DNA of 18,299 nucleotides from a bacterium (GCA_030647175.1 JAUSJU010000054.1:1-18299); one strand, 5' to 3'; shown: positions 4,811-11,644, numbered from the stretch's first letter. Notes: generated from the letters alone by a model not told the origin. Program-made: numbers and translations.

Positions 4811-7198
4811 ATGTCCACCATTTCAAAAAAGCAGAAAGAGCAAGTTAACAAGACGTTCTCTGACAATGCCCTGCGCATGATGAAAAAGCGCTACCTCCTT
4901 CCCTTGCAGGATGGGACGCAGGAAACTCCGGCCGATATGTTTGAGCGAGTGGGCGACTCGCTAGCCTTGGTGGAGAAGCAGTACAAGAAGAAAGAGGATC
5001 AGATAGAGAAGGTTGCGAAAGACTTTTTTGAAATTATGTCCAGCAAGGAGTTCACTCCTGCTGGCAGGACATTAACGAATGCGGGAGGGGAAACTCCCTT
5101 GATCGCAAACTGCATCGTGCTCCCCATCCACGACTCCATGGAGAGCATTTTCCAAACGTTGAAAGATGCCGCGCTCTTACAGCAGGCAGGATGCGGGCTC
5201 GGGTTCGATCTTTCTGAAATGCGGCCGGCCGACTCTCCCACGAAGACTTCACGCGGGAGGGCATCAGGGCCGGTTTCTTTTTTGAAAGTGTACGACGCGG
5301 CTTTCGGAACCATTAAACAACAGGGCAGGCACGGAGCGAACATGGCCATGATGCGCATTGACCATCCCGACGTTTTAGATTTCATCAGGTGCAAGAAGAC
5401 GGAAGGGGAAATCCGCAATTTCAATATTTCAGTCACCGTGACCGATGAATTCATGAAGGCCCTGGAAAAAGATCCTGACAAGAACTGGCTCTGCACGTAT
5501 AAAGGGAAAAAGGTGAAGCCCCACCGCGTGCTCCGCCACCCCAACGGATCAGTCTACGATTCTCAGGAGATCGATATTACGACAAAAGAGCTCTTTGACG
5601 AGCTCATTGACGGGGCCTGGACCAACGGAGAGCCGGGCATCGCTTTCATTGATACCGTAAACAAGACCAATCCTCTTCCGGGATTGGGAGCTATTGCTTC
5701 TTCAAACCCTTGCGGCGAACAGTTTTTGCACCCATACGACAATTGCAATTTAGGCTCCATTAACCTTGCTACATTTGTGACAAATAAGAAGGTTGATTGG
5801 GCAAGGCTGCGCTTTGTCACGAGGACGGCGGTGCGGCTCATGGACAACGTCATTGATAAGTTTGATTTTCCCGTGCCCCAGGTGACCGATCTCGCACGGA
5901 AGAATCGGAGACTAGGACTCGGTATTATGGGCTGGGCGGACATGCTCTATCAGTTAGAAGTCGCATACAATTCTCCAGAAGGCCTGAAAATAGCAGAGAA
6001 GGTTATGGGCTTCATTCAGAAAGAATCCCATGAGGTGTCAGCTTTTCTGGCCAAGGAAAAAGGAGAGTTCCCCAATTTTCCAAAGAGCGTGTACGCCAAG
6101 AGAAAAGTGAAGATGAGAAACGCCGCCGTGACGACCGTGGCTCCCACAGGATCCATTTCCATGATGTTGGATTGCAGTTCCGGCATTGAACCGAATTTTG
6201 CTCTAGGGTACGTCAAACAGGATAAGGACGGCCAGCAGTATAAATATTTTAACCGGTATTTTGAACAAGCTCTCCAAAACCTGAAGCTTCCCAAAAAGCA
6301 GAAAGATGAGGTCATGGAAGAGATCTTAAAGACCGGTTCCGTCCAAAACATCTCGTTCCTCCCCGAGAAACTCCGAAAAGTATTCACCATTTCCATGGAT
6401 ATTTCGGGAGAGTACCACATGAAAATGCAGGCCGTGTTCCAGCAGAACGTGGACAACTCCATTTCAAAGACTATCAACCTTCCGAACTCTGCAACGAAAG
6501 AAGAGGTTATACAGGGATTCATATCCGCATGGAAGTTGGGATGCAAGTCGTGCACCGTGTATCGCGACGGAAGCAGGGTCATTCAGGTTCTCAACTTGGG
6601 CACGGGAGAAAATATCGTTTCTACTACTGAAGCTCCCAAGAAAGTGCTTGCCCTCAAAGAAGATCAGAACCGCATCGCTCCTCGCAAGCGCCCGGATATG
6701 ATGAAAGGAAACACTTACCGCGTGAAAACAGGGTACGGCACTCTCTACGTGACGGTGAACAACGACGAGCAGGGAACTCCGTTTGAGGTGTTTGCCACCA
6801 TCGGCAAGTCAGGAGGATTCTTCCAGGAGCAGTCAGAAGGCATTTGCCGTCTCATTTCTCTTGCCCTGAGGTCAGGGGTGAAGCTGGAGGAAGTGATTGA
6901 CAACATCAAGGGTATCCGGGGGCCAATGCCCATATTTACCGAGAAAGGAACCATTCTGTCGTTGCCAGACGCCATCGGGAGAATATTGGAGGATCATATT
7001 GGCGTGATGCGGGATGTGGAAGAGACGATAACGAGGCCTGAAGGCCAGGAAGTACTCCCCCTTTCTTCCACGGCTACTGTAGAGAAGTCTATTGCGAACT
7101 TCGGGTTCATGCCAGGATGTCCTGACTGCGGAGCCCAGCTTCAGATGCAGGAAGGGTGCATGAGCTGCAAATCCTGCGGATTCAGCAGGTGCAGCTAA
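4811..7198 (+). CDS. nrdJ: Vitamin B12-dependent (class II) ribonucleotide reductase
   Basis: This enzyme reduces ribonucleotides to deoxyribonucleotides using adenosylcobalamin as radical source, with no oxygen requirement. The 795-residue chain keeps the redox pair C101 and C312 (CNLGSINL), and the active-site N299-x-C301-x-E303 of SNPCGEQ, with C301 as the radical cysteine. PTGSISM near 450 and CKSCTVYRDGSR near 580 are also family marks. A TSCPD-type domain follows (about 660-760), then a cysteine-rich tail: C770, C773, C783, C786, C789, C794, resembling a zinc ribbon plus the swinging redox cysteines. The start has no Shine-Dalgarno site. The next gene, 10 bases downstream, makes the adenosylcobalamin this enzyme needs. 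Confidence 0.97.
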   Translation: MSTISKKQKEQVNKTFSDNALRMMKKRYLLPLQDGTQETPADMFERVGDSLALVEKQYKKKEDQIEKVAKDFFEIMSSKEFTPAGRTLTNAGGETPLIANCIVLPIHDSMESIFQTLKDAALLQQAGCGLGFDLSEMRPADSPTKTSRGRASGPVSFLKVYDAAFGTIKQQGRHGANMAMMRIDHPDVLDFIRCKKTEGEIRNFNISVTVTDEFMKALEKDPDKNWLCTYKGKKVKPHRVLRHPNGSVYDSQEIDITTKELFDELIDGAWTNGEPGIAFIDTVNKTNPLPGLGAIASSNPCGEQFLHPYDNCNLGSINLATFVTNKKVDWARLRFVTRTAVRLMDNVIDKFDFPVPQVTDLARKNRRLGLGIMGWADMLYQLEVAYNSPEGLKIAEKVMGFIQKESHEVSAFLAKEKGEFPNFPKSVYAKRKVKMRNAAVTTVAPTGSISMMLDCSSGIEPNFALGYVKQDKDGQQYKYFNRYFEQALQNLKLPKKQKDEVMEEILKTGSVQNISFLPEKLRKVFTISMDISGEYHMKMQAVFQQNVDNSISKTINLPNSATKEEVIQGFISAWKLGCKSCTVYRDGSRVIQVLNLGTGENIVSTTEAPKKVLALKEDQNRIAPRKRPDMMKGNTYRVKTGYGTLYVTVNNDEQGTPFEVFATIGKSGGFFQEQSEGICRLISLALRSGVKLEEVIDNIKGIRGPMPIFTEKGTILSLPDAIGRILEDHIGVMRDVEETITRPEGQEVLPLSSTATVEKSIANFGFMPGCPDCGAQLQMQEGCMSCKSCGFSRCS

Positions 7199-7208
7199 TC
7201 TCTTCAGC

Positions 7209-7751
7209 ATGCCCCTCTTCTATACGGGAAAGGGAGACAAGGGAACCTCTTCTGTAGGGAAAAAGAAGATTCCCAAGGACTCTCAGGTATTGGAGGCGCT
7301 TGGCGAGTTAGACGAGCTCAACAGCTTAATCGGCCTTGTGCGGAACATTCTGCCTGAACAGGGTATTTCCAAGAAGTTGGAGCAAATACAAGAAAATCTT
7401 TTCATCATCCAGGCACGGGTCGCATGGACCCTCTTTCCTAAATTCAAGGCTCCCCAGCTGAGCGGAGAAAAAATAGCTTCCATGGAGAAAGAGATTGAGA
7501 AAATGGAGGCCCTCATTAAGCCAGAGCGCGGATTCATCGTGCCAGGATCCAATGCGAGGTCTGGATGGCTGGATTTTTTGAGAACGGTATCCCGGAGAAC
7601 CGAGCGCAGAGTCTATGCGTTTTCTAAGAAGAAGAAGCTTCCCCAAGAAATCCTGACGTACCTGAACCGCCTTTCCAGCTACTTCTATGCGCTGGCTCGC
7701 CTGGAGGCTTCGTTTGAAAAACAGAAAGAACATCACCCAACCTATCGATAA
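7209..7751 (+). CDS. Cob(I)yrinic acid a,c-diamide/cobalamin adenosyltransferase, PduO type
   Basis: PduO-type enzymes transfer the adenosyl group of ATP to cob(I)alamin, forming adenosylcobalamin. The 180-residue protein shows the ATP-binding start YTGKGDKGTSS (residues 5-15), GELDELNS (32-39), PGSNARSGWLDFLRTVSRRTERR split over 112-134 (the catalytic arginine helix) and YLNRLSSYFYALARLEA (151-167). All are in family order and the length is typical. It starts 10 bases after nrdJ and ends one base before the DUF6580 gene, so the three are almost surely one operon. With no B12 synthesis genes here, it probably adenosylates salvaged corrinoid for NrdJ. Confidence 0.95.
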   Translation: MPLFYTGKGDKGTSSVGKKKIPKDSQVLEALGELDELNSLIGLVRNILPEQGISKKLEQIQENLFIIQARVAWTLFPKFKAPQLSGEKIASMEKEIEKMEALIKPERGFIVPGSNARSGWLDFLRTVSRRTERRVYAFSKKKKLPQEILTYLNRLSSYFYALARLEASFEKQKEHHPTYR

Positions 7752-7752
7752 T

Positions 7753-8331
7753 ATGAATCGTTTTCTTCTTTTCTTCACCCTGAGTATCTGTTCTATCGCT
7801 TTTGCTGCGCGTTTTCTTCCGCATCTTCCCAACTTCACCCCCATAGGGGCGCTTGCGCTCTTTGTGGGGGCGTACGTTGCTCCAAAGACAAGGTGGGCGA
7901 TCTTACTGCCTTTGCCCCTGCTTTTTATCTCGGACATCCTTCTTGGATTCTATGAGTGGCAGATTATGGGTCTTGTGTATGGAAGTTTTCTGCTCTATGG
8001 GGTGACGGGACTCTTGATTTCTCAAAAGAGAAATCCCCTTACTATCATTGTGGGGACTTTTGGAGGAGCACTTGTCTTCTTTTTAGTCACGAACTTCGGA
8101 GTATGGGCGTTTTCAAGTCTATACGAAAAATCATTTCACGGATTATTAAACGCGTATGTATTCGCTATCCCTTTCTTTAAAACGATGCTTTTCGGAGACG
8201 TAATCTATGCGGGGTTGTTCTTTGGAATCTACGAAGCGGTACTACGATATGAGAGTGCCGGGATTTTTTCCCTCAAGAGCTTGCAAAAGATTCCCTTTTT
8301 GAAGGCCGCTGCATACGACCACAGGAGCTGA
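7753..8331 (+). CDS. DUF6580 family membrane protein, possible cobalamin uptake S-component
   Basis: The 192-residue protein is very hydrophobic, with about six membrane segments (roughly 3-19, 31-47, 49-65, 72-90, 96-118, 140-163). The block ARFLPHLPNFTPIGALALF (19-37) and the later LVTNFGVWAFSSLY (111-124) are marks of DUF6580. The size and topology resemble ECF-type S-components, the substrate-binding membrane subunits of energy-coupling-factor transporters. The ATG at 7753 lies one base after the adenosyltransferase stop; the open frame upstream is inside that gene. Being the last gene of a B12-dependent RNR operon, it may bring in cobalamin. That role is an inference from context. The last 30 codons overlap the 3' end of the opposing kinase gene by 90 bases. 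Confidence 0.72.
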   Translation: MNRFLLFFTLSICSIAFAARFLPHLPNFTPIGALALFVGAYVAPKTRWAILLPLPLLFISDILLGFYEWQIMGLVYGSFLLYGVTGLLISQKRNPLTIIVGTFGGALVFFLVTNFGVWAFSSLYEKSFHGLLNAYVFAIPFFKTMLFGDVIYAGLFFGIYEAVLRYESAGIFSLKSLQKIPFLKAAAYDHRS

Positions 8332-9036
8332 GATACGAGAGACCTCAAGGAGCTTTCCCTGCATCAATCCCGTGACATCTGGAGTGTTTTGTTTTGAGGT
8401 TTGCTTGCGCAGAGAAAGGCCTTTTACTTTTGTTTTGAGAATGGTGGACAGGAGTCGCGCTTTAGGATTCTGTTTTGGATCGTCTGAATAGACACCTCGT
8501 ACGTCCGAGAGAAAAATTACTCGACGAGCCAAGAGATTATTGCTCAGGAAGCTTGTGATCTGATCTCCAGAAAGTATGCTTACCTCGCTTTCAACATCAG
8601 CAGCTACGTCTCCCGCAAGCAATGGAATATAGTTGTTCTTGAGGAGAGTCATAACGGGAGCTACGTTGAAGTATCGAATTTTACCTTTTGACTGAACAGC
8701 GAGAGAAGAGGCGGAAAGAGAAAATACCGGCAGCCCAGCCTTTATAAATATGTCACTAACTTCTGTCTGGAGTCTTTGGACGGCAGAGCGAGTTCTTGCG
8801 GACCCTAACATGTTTTTCCCCGTCTTTGCTGTCTTATGGAGAGCATAGCGTTTGGCGAGAGGATGCGCGAATGACCCCACCCCATGGATAAGGATGAGGG
8901 GGATCTTCTTCATGCGCAGGTATGTCCGTAGCTCTTTGGCGATTTGTTTGAGGACGCGTGTTTTCAGCACCGGTCTCCGAGAAGCCTTCTCCGTTATGAC
9001 GCTTCCCCCGATTTTTACCACAATCAGATTGCTCAT
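8242..9036 (-). CDS. Isopentenyl phosphate kinase (amino acid kinase fold)
   Basis: IPK phosphorylates isopentenyl phosphate to isopentenyl diphosphate, the last step of the archaeal-type mevalonate route. The 264-residue protein starts VVKIGGSVITEKAS (residues 6-19), then IHGVGSFAHPLAKRY (50-64) with the lysine/histidine region that positions phosphate; H58 aligns with the catalytic His. Further marks are LLAGDVAADVESEVSILSGD, LSDVRGVYSDDP, DVTGLMQGKL and a C-terminal SGLQKGNLLQALEGKNPGTLI. Two glycines of the usual HGGGSFGH are V53 and A57 here. No other mevalonate gene is in the window. Other amino acid kinases such as glutamate 5-kinase are less likely because of the GSFAHPLAK block. Its 3' end overlaps the DUF6580 gene by 90 bases. 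Confidence 0.85.
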   Translation of the reverse strand: MSNLIVVKIGGSVITEKASRRPVLKTRVLKQIAKELRTYLRMKKIPLILIHGVGSFAHPLAKRYALHKTAKTGKNMLGSARTRSAVQRLQTEVSDIFIKAGLPVFSLSASSLAVQSKGKIRYFNVAPVMTLLKNNYIPLLAGDVAADVESEVSILSGDQITSFLSNNLLARRVIFLSDVRGVYSDDPKQNPKARLLSTILKTKVKGLSLRKQTSKQNTPDVTGLMQGKLLEVSRISAPVVVCSGLQKGNLLQALEGKNPGTLIS

Positions 9037-9042
9037 AGCGGT

Positions 9043-9048
9043 ATTCTA
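9043..9048 (-). promoter_or_regulatory. -10 box of the isopentenyl phosphate kinase gene
   Basis: TAGAAT on the minus strand ends 6 bases before the ATG at 9036, so the RNA should start at the start codon. The same stretch read on the plus strand gives TATACT (9047-9052), a possible overlapping -10 for the Nudix gene. No good -35 is visible on either strand. Confidence 0.45.
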
Positions 9049-9107
9049 TACTTTTATTCAGCTTTTTGCTATCATTTCTACTAGTTCTTTAGAGAGGGAG
9101 TAAAGGC

Positions 9108-9129
9108 CCTCAGAATCCCTTCTGGAGGT
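9108..9129 (+). promoter_or_regulatory. Hairpin masking the Nudix gene's ribosome-binding site
   Basis: CCTCAGAA (9108-9115), loop TCCC, then TTCT-G-GAGG (9120-9128) forms a stem with one bulged G. The 3' arm contains the strong Shine-Dalgarno GGAGGT (9124-9129), 6 bases before the ATG at 9136. The arrangement is like that at the 3D-domain gene. Confidence 0.5.
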
Positions 9130-9135
9130 ACTCAA

Positions 9136-9594
9136 ATGGCACATGGAGTAGCAGGAGTGCTTTTCCGTGAAATACAAGGCATCCTTGAAGTTCTTGTCGT
9201 GGAGGAGGATCGGGACGACGAGCGTACCGGCAAGAAAAAGGGCATGCTTTCCATACCGGCTGGCTGGATTAACGAAGGCGAAGAGCCAGAAGAGGCTATC
9301 TGCAGAGAGTTTCTGGAGGAAAGCGGGAGAGAGGTTCAGGCAACGGGATTTCTTGGAGAGTTTCCCGTGAGAGCGTTTTCGGCACTTGCTTTCCGGGTAA
9401 ACCTTCTTTCAGACGAGGTACAACGAACCTCTGAATATCTGAACCCCCGATGGATTCCTTGCGAGGAACTTCTCGCCATGGAAGTGGGGAAGGTTCGTCC
9501 CATAGCCCTAGATATCCTTTGGCAGGCCTTGCGTACGACTCAAGCTGAAACCCCTGCGTTCCAGCTCATGTTTCCTTATAGCTCTCATGTGTGA
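9136..9594 (+). CDS. Nudix hydrolase (first of two)
   Basis: The 152-residue protein carries a Nudix box: G43, five residues, E49, seven residues, then REFLEESG (57-64), with the metal-binding glutamates at 58, 61 and 62. Nudix enzymes hydrolyse nucleoside diphosphates linked to another group. The N-terminal strands VAGVLFREIQGILEVLVVEEDR and AFSALAFRVNLL flank it as usual; PAGWINEGE is closer to the ADP-sugar or dinucleotide group than to MutT, but the substrate cannot be set from sequence. The start follows a strong GGAGGT. The stop codon lies inside a terminator hairpin. Confidence 0.9.
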   Translation: MAHGVAGVLFREIQGILEVLVVEEDRDDERTGKKKGMLSIPAGWINEGEEPEEAICREFLEESGREVQATGFLGEFPVRAFSALAFRVNLLSDEVQRTSEYLNPRWIPCEELLAMEVGKVRPIALDILWQALRTTQAETPAFQLMFPYSSHV

Positions 9595-9608
9595 GAGCTT
9601 TTTCTTTG
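9580..9608 (+). terminator. Intrinsic terminator after the Nudix gene
   Basis: AGCTCTCA (9580-9587), loop TGTG, TGAGAGCT (9592-9599), then TTTTCTTT. The 8-bp stem is perfect and includes the gene's TGA stop at 9592-9594. Confidence 0.93.
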
Positions 9609-9619
9609 AGAAGGGAAAC

Positions 9620-9676
9620 TTGACTTTTTGCAAAATTTGGTATATAAAGTTTCCAGTACATAATGGTATGAGGAGG
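9620..9676 (+). promoter_or_regulatory. Promoter and strong Shine-Dalgarno site of the 161-residue orphan
   Basis: TTGACT (9620-9625), 17 bases, TATAAA (9643-9648; the overlapping TATATA at 9641 is also possible) gives a start near 9655. AGGAGG (9671-9676) lies 8 bases before the ATG at 9685. The unit has its own promoter and terminator. Confidence 0.75.
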
Positions 9677-9684
9677 ATTGATCC

Positions 9685-10170
9685 ATGACGACTTCTACGC
9701 AGATCCTTGCCTATGAGATTCCAGGATGGAACGGACTTATCCATAAACCCAATGACTGGGGCAGAGAAACAGCGGACGATATGCGAAGTGAATACGTTTT
9801 GCTCCGGGATGCCCCTCTGAACCCCGAAGAAAAAGAGAGCATCGGCTTATTCAATCTCAGGGAAGCAGATTTCTGGGTTGAGGGACAAGTAGTCCGGGAA
9901 AAGCTAGAAGTCTCTTTCGGCCTTGCTGGTCAGAAACATGCTGAACGGACTCAATTCGGACCGCCATGGATTCCCAAAGAGTGGGAGCAGTTTTCTCCGC
10001 TTCTATTCGCGGGAACTCTATGGCTTCGGACTTCGGATCAAACGCTCTGGGTGCCTGGCCTTAACCATTTTGACGATATGTCCAGCGGGTGGGAGTTCTG
10101 TTTCTACAAGACAGGCGGCCCCGCATTCTATGCCCCTCAAGCACGCCTTGTGCGTATCGTGGGGATGTAA
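9685..10170 (+). CDS. Hypothetical protein, 161 residues
   Basis: I do not recognise a family. The protein is soluble in appearance, with no signal peptide or membrane helix, and unusually rich in tryptophan (W15, W25, and several in WIPKEWEQF, GTLWLRT, QTLWVPG, SGWEFCFY). It looks mainly beta in its second half (LLFAGTLWLRT, TLWVPGLNHF, GWEFCFYKTGG, AFYAPQARLVRIVGM) and acidic in its first half. Coding is supported by a strong promoter, a strong Shine-Dalgarno site, codon usage like the neighbours and a terminator just after the stop. It is transcribed alone. Such short tryptophan-rich orphan proteins with full expression signals occur in CPR genomes, but I infer no function. Confidence 0.8.
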   Translation: MTTSTQILAYEIPGWNGLIHKPNDWGRETADDMRSEYVLLRDAPLNPEEKESIGLFNLREADFWVEGQVVREKLEVSFGLAGQKHAERTQFGPPWIPKEWEQFSPLLFAGTLWLRTSDQTLWVPGLNHFDDMSSGWEFCFYKTGGPAFYAPQARLVRIVGM

Positions 10171-10184
10171 CCTTTTTCTATCAT

Positions 10185-10215
10185 GCCTTTGCTTAACAGC
10201 AGAGGCTTTTTCTTT
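10185..10215 (+). terminator. Intrinsic terminator after the 161-residue orphan
   Basis: GCCTTTGCT (10185-10193), loop TAAC, AGCAGAGGC (10198-10206), then TTTTTCTTT. The 9-bp stem has one T-G pair. The 13 bases after the stem are identical to those after the terminator at 9580-9599. Confidence 0.9.
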
Positions 10216-10234
10216 GAGAGAAAGAAGTATTGCG

Positions 10235-10308
10235 TGGAGCGGGCGATGGGAATCGAACCCACGTACCTTGATTGGCAACCAAGTGTACTACCATTGTACT
10301 ACGCCCGC
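10235..10308 (-). tRNA. tRNA-Gly (anticodon GCC)
   Basis: Acceptor GCGGGCG/CGCCCGC, anticodon stem CTTGG/TCAAG with loop TTGCCAA (GCC), T arm GTGGG-TTCGATT-CCCAT. The discriminator is T and a 3' CCA is encoded (10237-10235). It lies 9 bases from tRNA-Phe upstream and is probably cotranscribed. Confidence 0.96.
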
Positions 10309-10317
10309 AATCGTTCT

Positions 10318-10392
10318 TGGTGCCACGGGTCAGAATCGAACTGACGACCACTTCCTCTTCAGGGAAATGCTCTACCACTGAGCTACCGTGGC
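10318..10392 (-). tRNA. tRNA-Phe (anticodon GAA)
   Basis: Acceptor GCCACGG/CCGTGGC, anticodon stem TTTCC/GGAAG with loop CTGAAGA (GAA), T arm GTCAG-TTCGATT-CTGAC, discriminator A and an encoded CCA (10320-10318). CCA is encoded in this tRNA and tRNA-Gly but not in the other six of the window. Confidence 0.96.
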
Positions 10393-10402
10393 ATACGTTA
10401 CA

Positions 10403-10810
10403 TTATGAGCTTTTGAAGTAATACCGTACAGCGTCCTCGTAGGTATTCTCAAATTGTAAACCATCGATATCGCTTTCGTCTATCCATTTGAAATTCTTGT
10501 GCTCTTTACTCAATATAATCTCCCCTCGTTCATAAGTGCATTTTAGTCCGACAAGGAAAAGAACGAAATCTTTATCAGGATGTGGTTTGCGGATCCATGA
10601 ATGCAAGATACCCTGTACGGAGAACTCTACTTGTGATCCAAGCTCTTCCGCAACTTCTCTCCGGAAGGCAGATTCCACATCTTCTGATTTTTTTATCTTT
10701 CCTCCCGGTAATTCCCAAAAACCCTCGTGATCTTGCAGGATGAGGAGGTTCCCGTCTTTTCCAAGAAAGGCTTTTAATCCTACAAAGAAGCTTTGATCAT
10801 CTTGTCCCAT
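10403..10810 (-). CDS. Nudix hydrolase (second of two, MutT-like)
   Basis: The 135-residue protein has a complete Nudix box: G37, five residues, E43, seven residues, REVAEELG (51-58), preceded by FWELPGGKIKK. The arrangement GFWELPGGKI is MutT-like, as in enzymes that remove damaged or excess nucleoside triphosphates, but the substrate is not determined by sequence. It is only distantly similar to the Nudix protein at 9136. The start at 10810 has no clear Shine-Dalgarno site. It lies between the HTH protein gene, 28 bases upstream, and tRNA-Phe. The stretch 10400-11560 is richer in A+T than ftsH or infB, consistent with later arrival of this pair. Confidence 0.9.
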   Translation of the reverse strand: MGQDDQSFFVGLKAFLGKDGNLLILQDHEGFWELPGGKIKKSEDVESAFRREVAEELGSQVEFSVQGILHSWIRKPHPDKDFVLFLVGLKCTYERGEIILSKEHKNFKWIDESDIDGLQFENTYEDAVRYYFKSS

Positions 10811-10838
10811 ACATTGATTAATGGAAAGAGTTCACGGA

Positions 10839-11504
10839 TTACTTTTGGAGTATAGCGGTATACATTCCTTCTGTCCATCCTTTGATTTTAAGGAGTAGTT
10901 CTTTCTTGCAGATATATATATCAAATGTACCGAACGGCAAAGAATCTTTTTTATTCTTACTTGATTTAGGAGGTATTCTATAGGTTTTGTAAAATTGTTT
11001 CAGTGGAATTCCAGATGTTTTTGACCAGTACTTTTCAGCTTTTTTGTGATCAAGATGGGGGTGAATATGAATATGTCCACGAAACTGTTCATTGGGTATC
11101 TTACAGGTTTCCCTAAAGAATCGCATCATTATTTGTATTAACCTTGGATCGCTATTTGAAAACTGTACCACGCCTCCAGTTTTCCTTCCTTCGCCCCAAT
11201 AAAGTGCGATTCCTATAAGGAATAGGTTCTCAGAAGTAATGTTGTTAATCTCACTTCTTGCTCCGTCGATTATTCTTTGCCTTCTTGCGTTTTCGTTTTG
11301 TAATCTTGTAATTCTTGTCTTTTCTATCACTTCACGAGAGAATCTGCCTTTTTCTATTTGTTCTTTTTGTGCATTTGAAAGTTCAATATTACGCACCCAA
11401 AGGCTTACGCTACTTTTTGAAACGCTTAAGTTCCTGTAGATTTTATTGATTGACCAACCTTGTGCTCGGAGATTTTGTGCCTCCCTACGCTTCTTTTCTT
11501 TCAT
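10839..11504 (-). CDS. HTH protein with a degenerate LAGLIDADG-like helix (CPR-type family)
   Basis: The 221-residue protein begins with a helix-turn-helix (about residues 5-38: REAQNLRAQGWSINKIYRNL, SVSKSSVSLWVRNIEL), the resolvase/transposase-like type that ends in an SVSLWVR helix. A basic coiled helix (45-85) follows, then LIGIALYWGEGRKTGG (96-111) and FSNSDP (115-120), LDHKKAEKYWSKTSGIPLKQF and a final GWTEGMYTAI. I recall very similar proteins in many CPR genomes, unannotated or labelled only HTH. The helix LIGIALYWGEG, followed by a polar strand, aligns with the spacing of LAGLIDADG and keeps an acidic residue before the final glycine. Nuclease activity is inference. No Shine-Dalgarno site is seen; an inverted repeat lies just upstream. 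Confidence 0.8.
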   Translation of the reverse strand: MKEKKRREAQNLRAQGWSINKIYRNLSVSKSSVSLWVRNIELSNAQKEQIEKGRFSREVIEKTRITRLQNENARRQRIIDGARSEINNITSENLFLIGIALYWGEGRKTGGVVQFSNSDPRLIQIMMRFFRETCKIPNEQFRGHIHIHPHLDHKKAEKYWSKTSGIPLKQFYKTYRIPPKSSKNKKDSLPFGTFDIYICKKELLLKIKGWTEGMYTAILQK

Positions 11505-11508
11505 AGCC

Positions 11509-11540
11509 GAACCATAGATATATCATTATGGTTCAGTATA
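11509..11540 (-). promoter_or_regulatory. Promoter with inverted repeat upstream of the HTH gene
   Basis: On the minus strand TGA-TATACT (-10 at 11540-11535) is an extended -10 box. Directly after it lies the perfect 8-bp inverted repeat GAACCATA (11534-11527) / TATGGTTC (11516-11509), 10 bases apart, ending 4 bases before the start codon. It covers the expected RNA start and could be the operator of the HTH protein or a hairpin in its leader. Confidence 0.5.
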
Positions 11541-11565
11541 TCATAGAAGTTCGATTATTAAAAAG

Positions 11566-11637
11566 TGGGCGGTATAGGATTCGAACCTATAACCCCTACG
11601 ATGTAAACGTAGTGCTCTACCGTTGAGCTAACCGCCC
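11566..11637 (-). tRNA. tRNA-Val (anticodon UAC)
   Basis: Acceptor GGGCGGT/ACCGCCC, anticodon stem CTACG/CGTAG with loop TTTACAT (TAC), T arm ATAGG-TTCGAAT-CCTAT, discriminator A. CCA is not encoded. It lies 7 bases downstream of tRNA-Leu(GAG) on the same strand. Confidence 0.96.
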
Positions 11638-11644
11638 TTTGGGG

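Noticed and set aside
6016..6582. 188-codon open frame on the minus strand
   Set aside because: It is antisense to nrdJ across conserved residues and has no promoter or ribosome-binding site.
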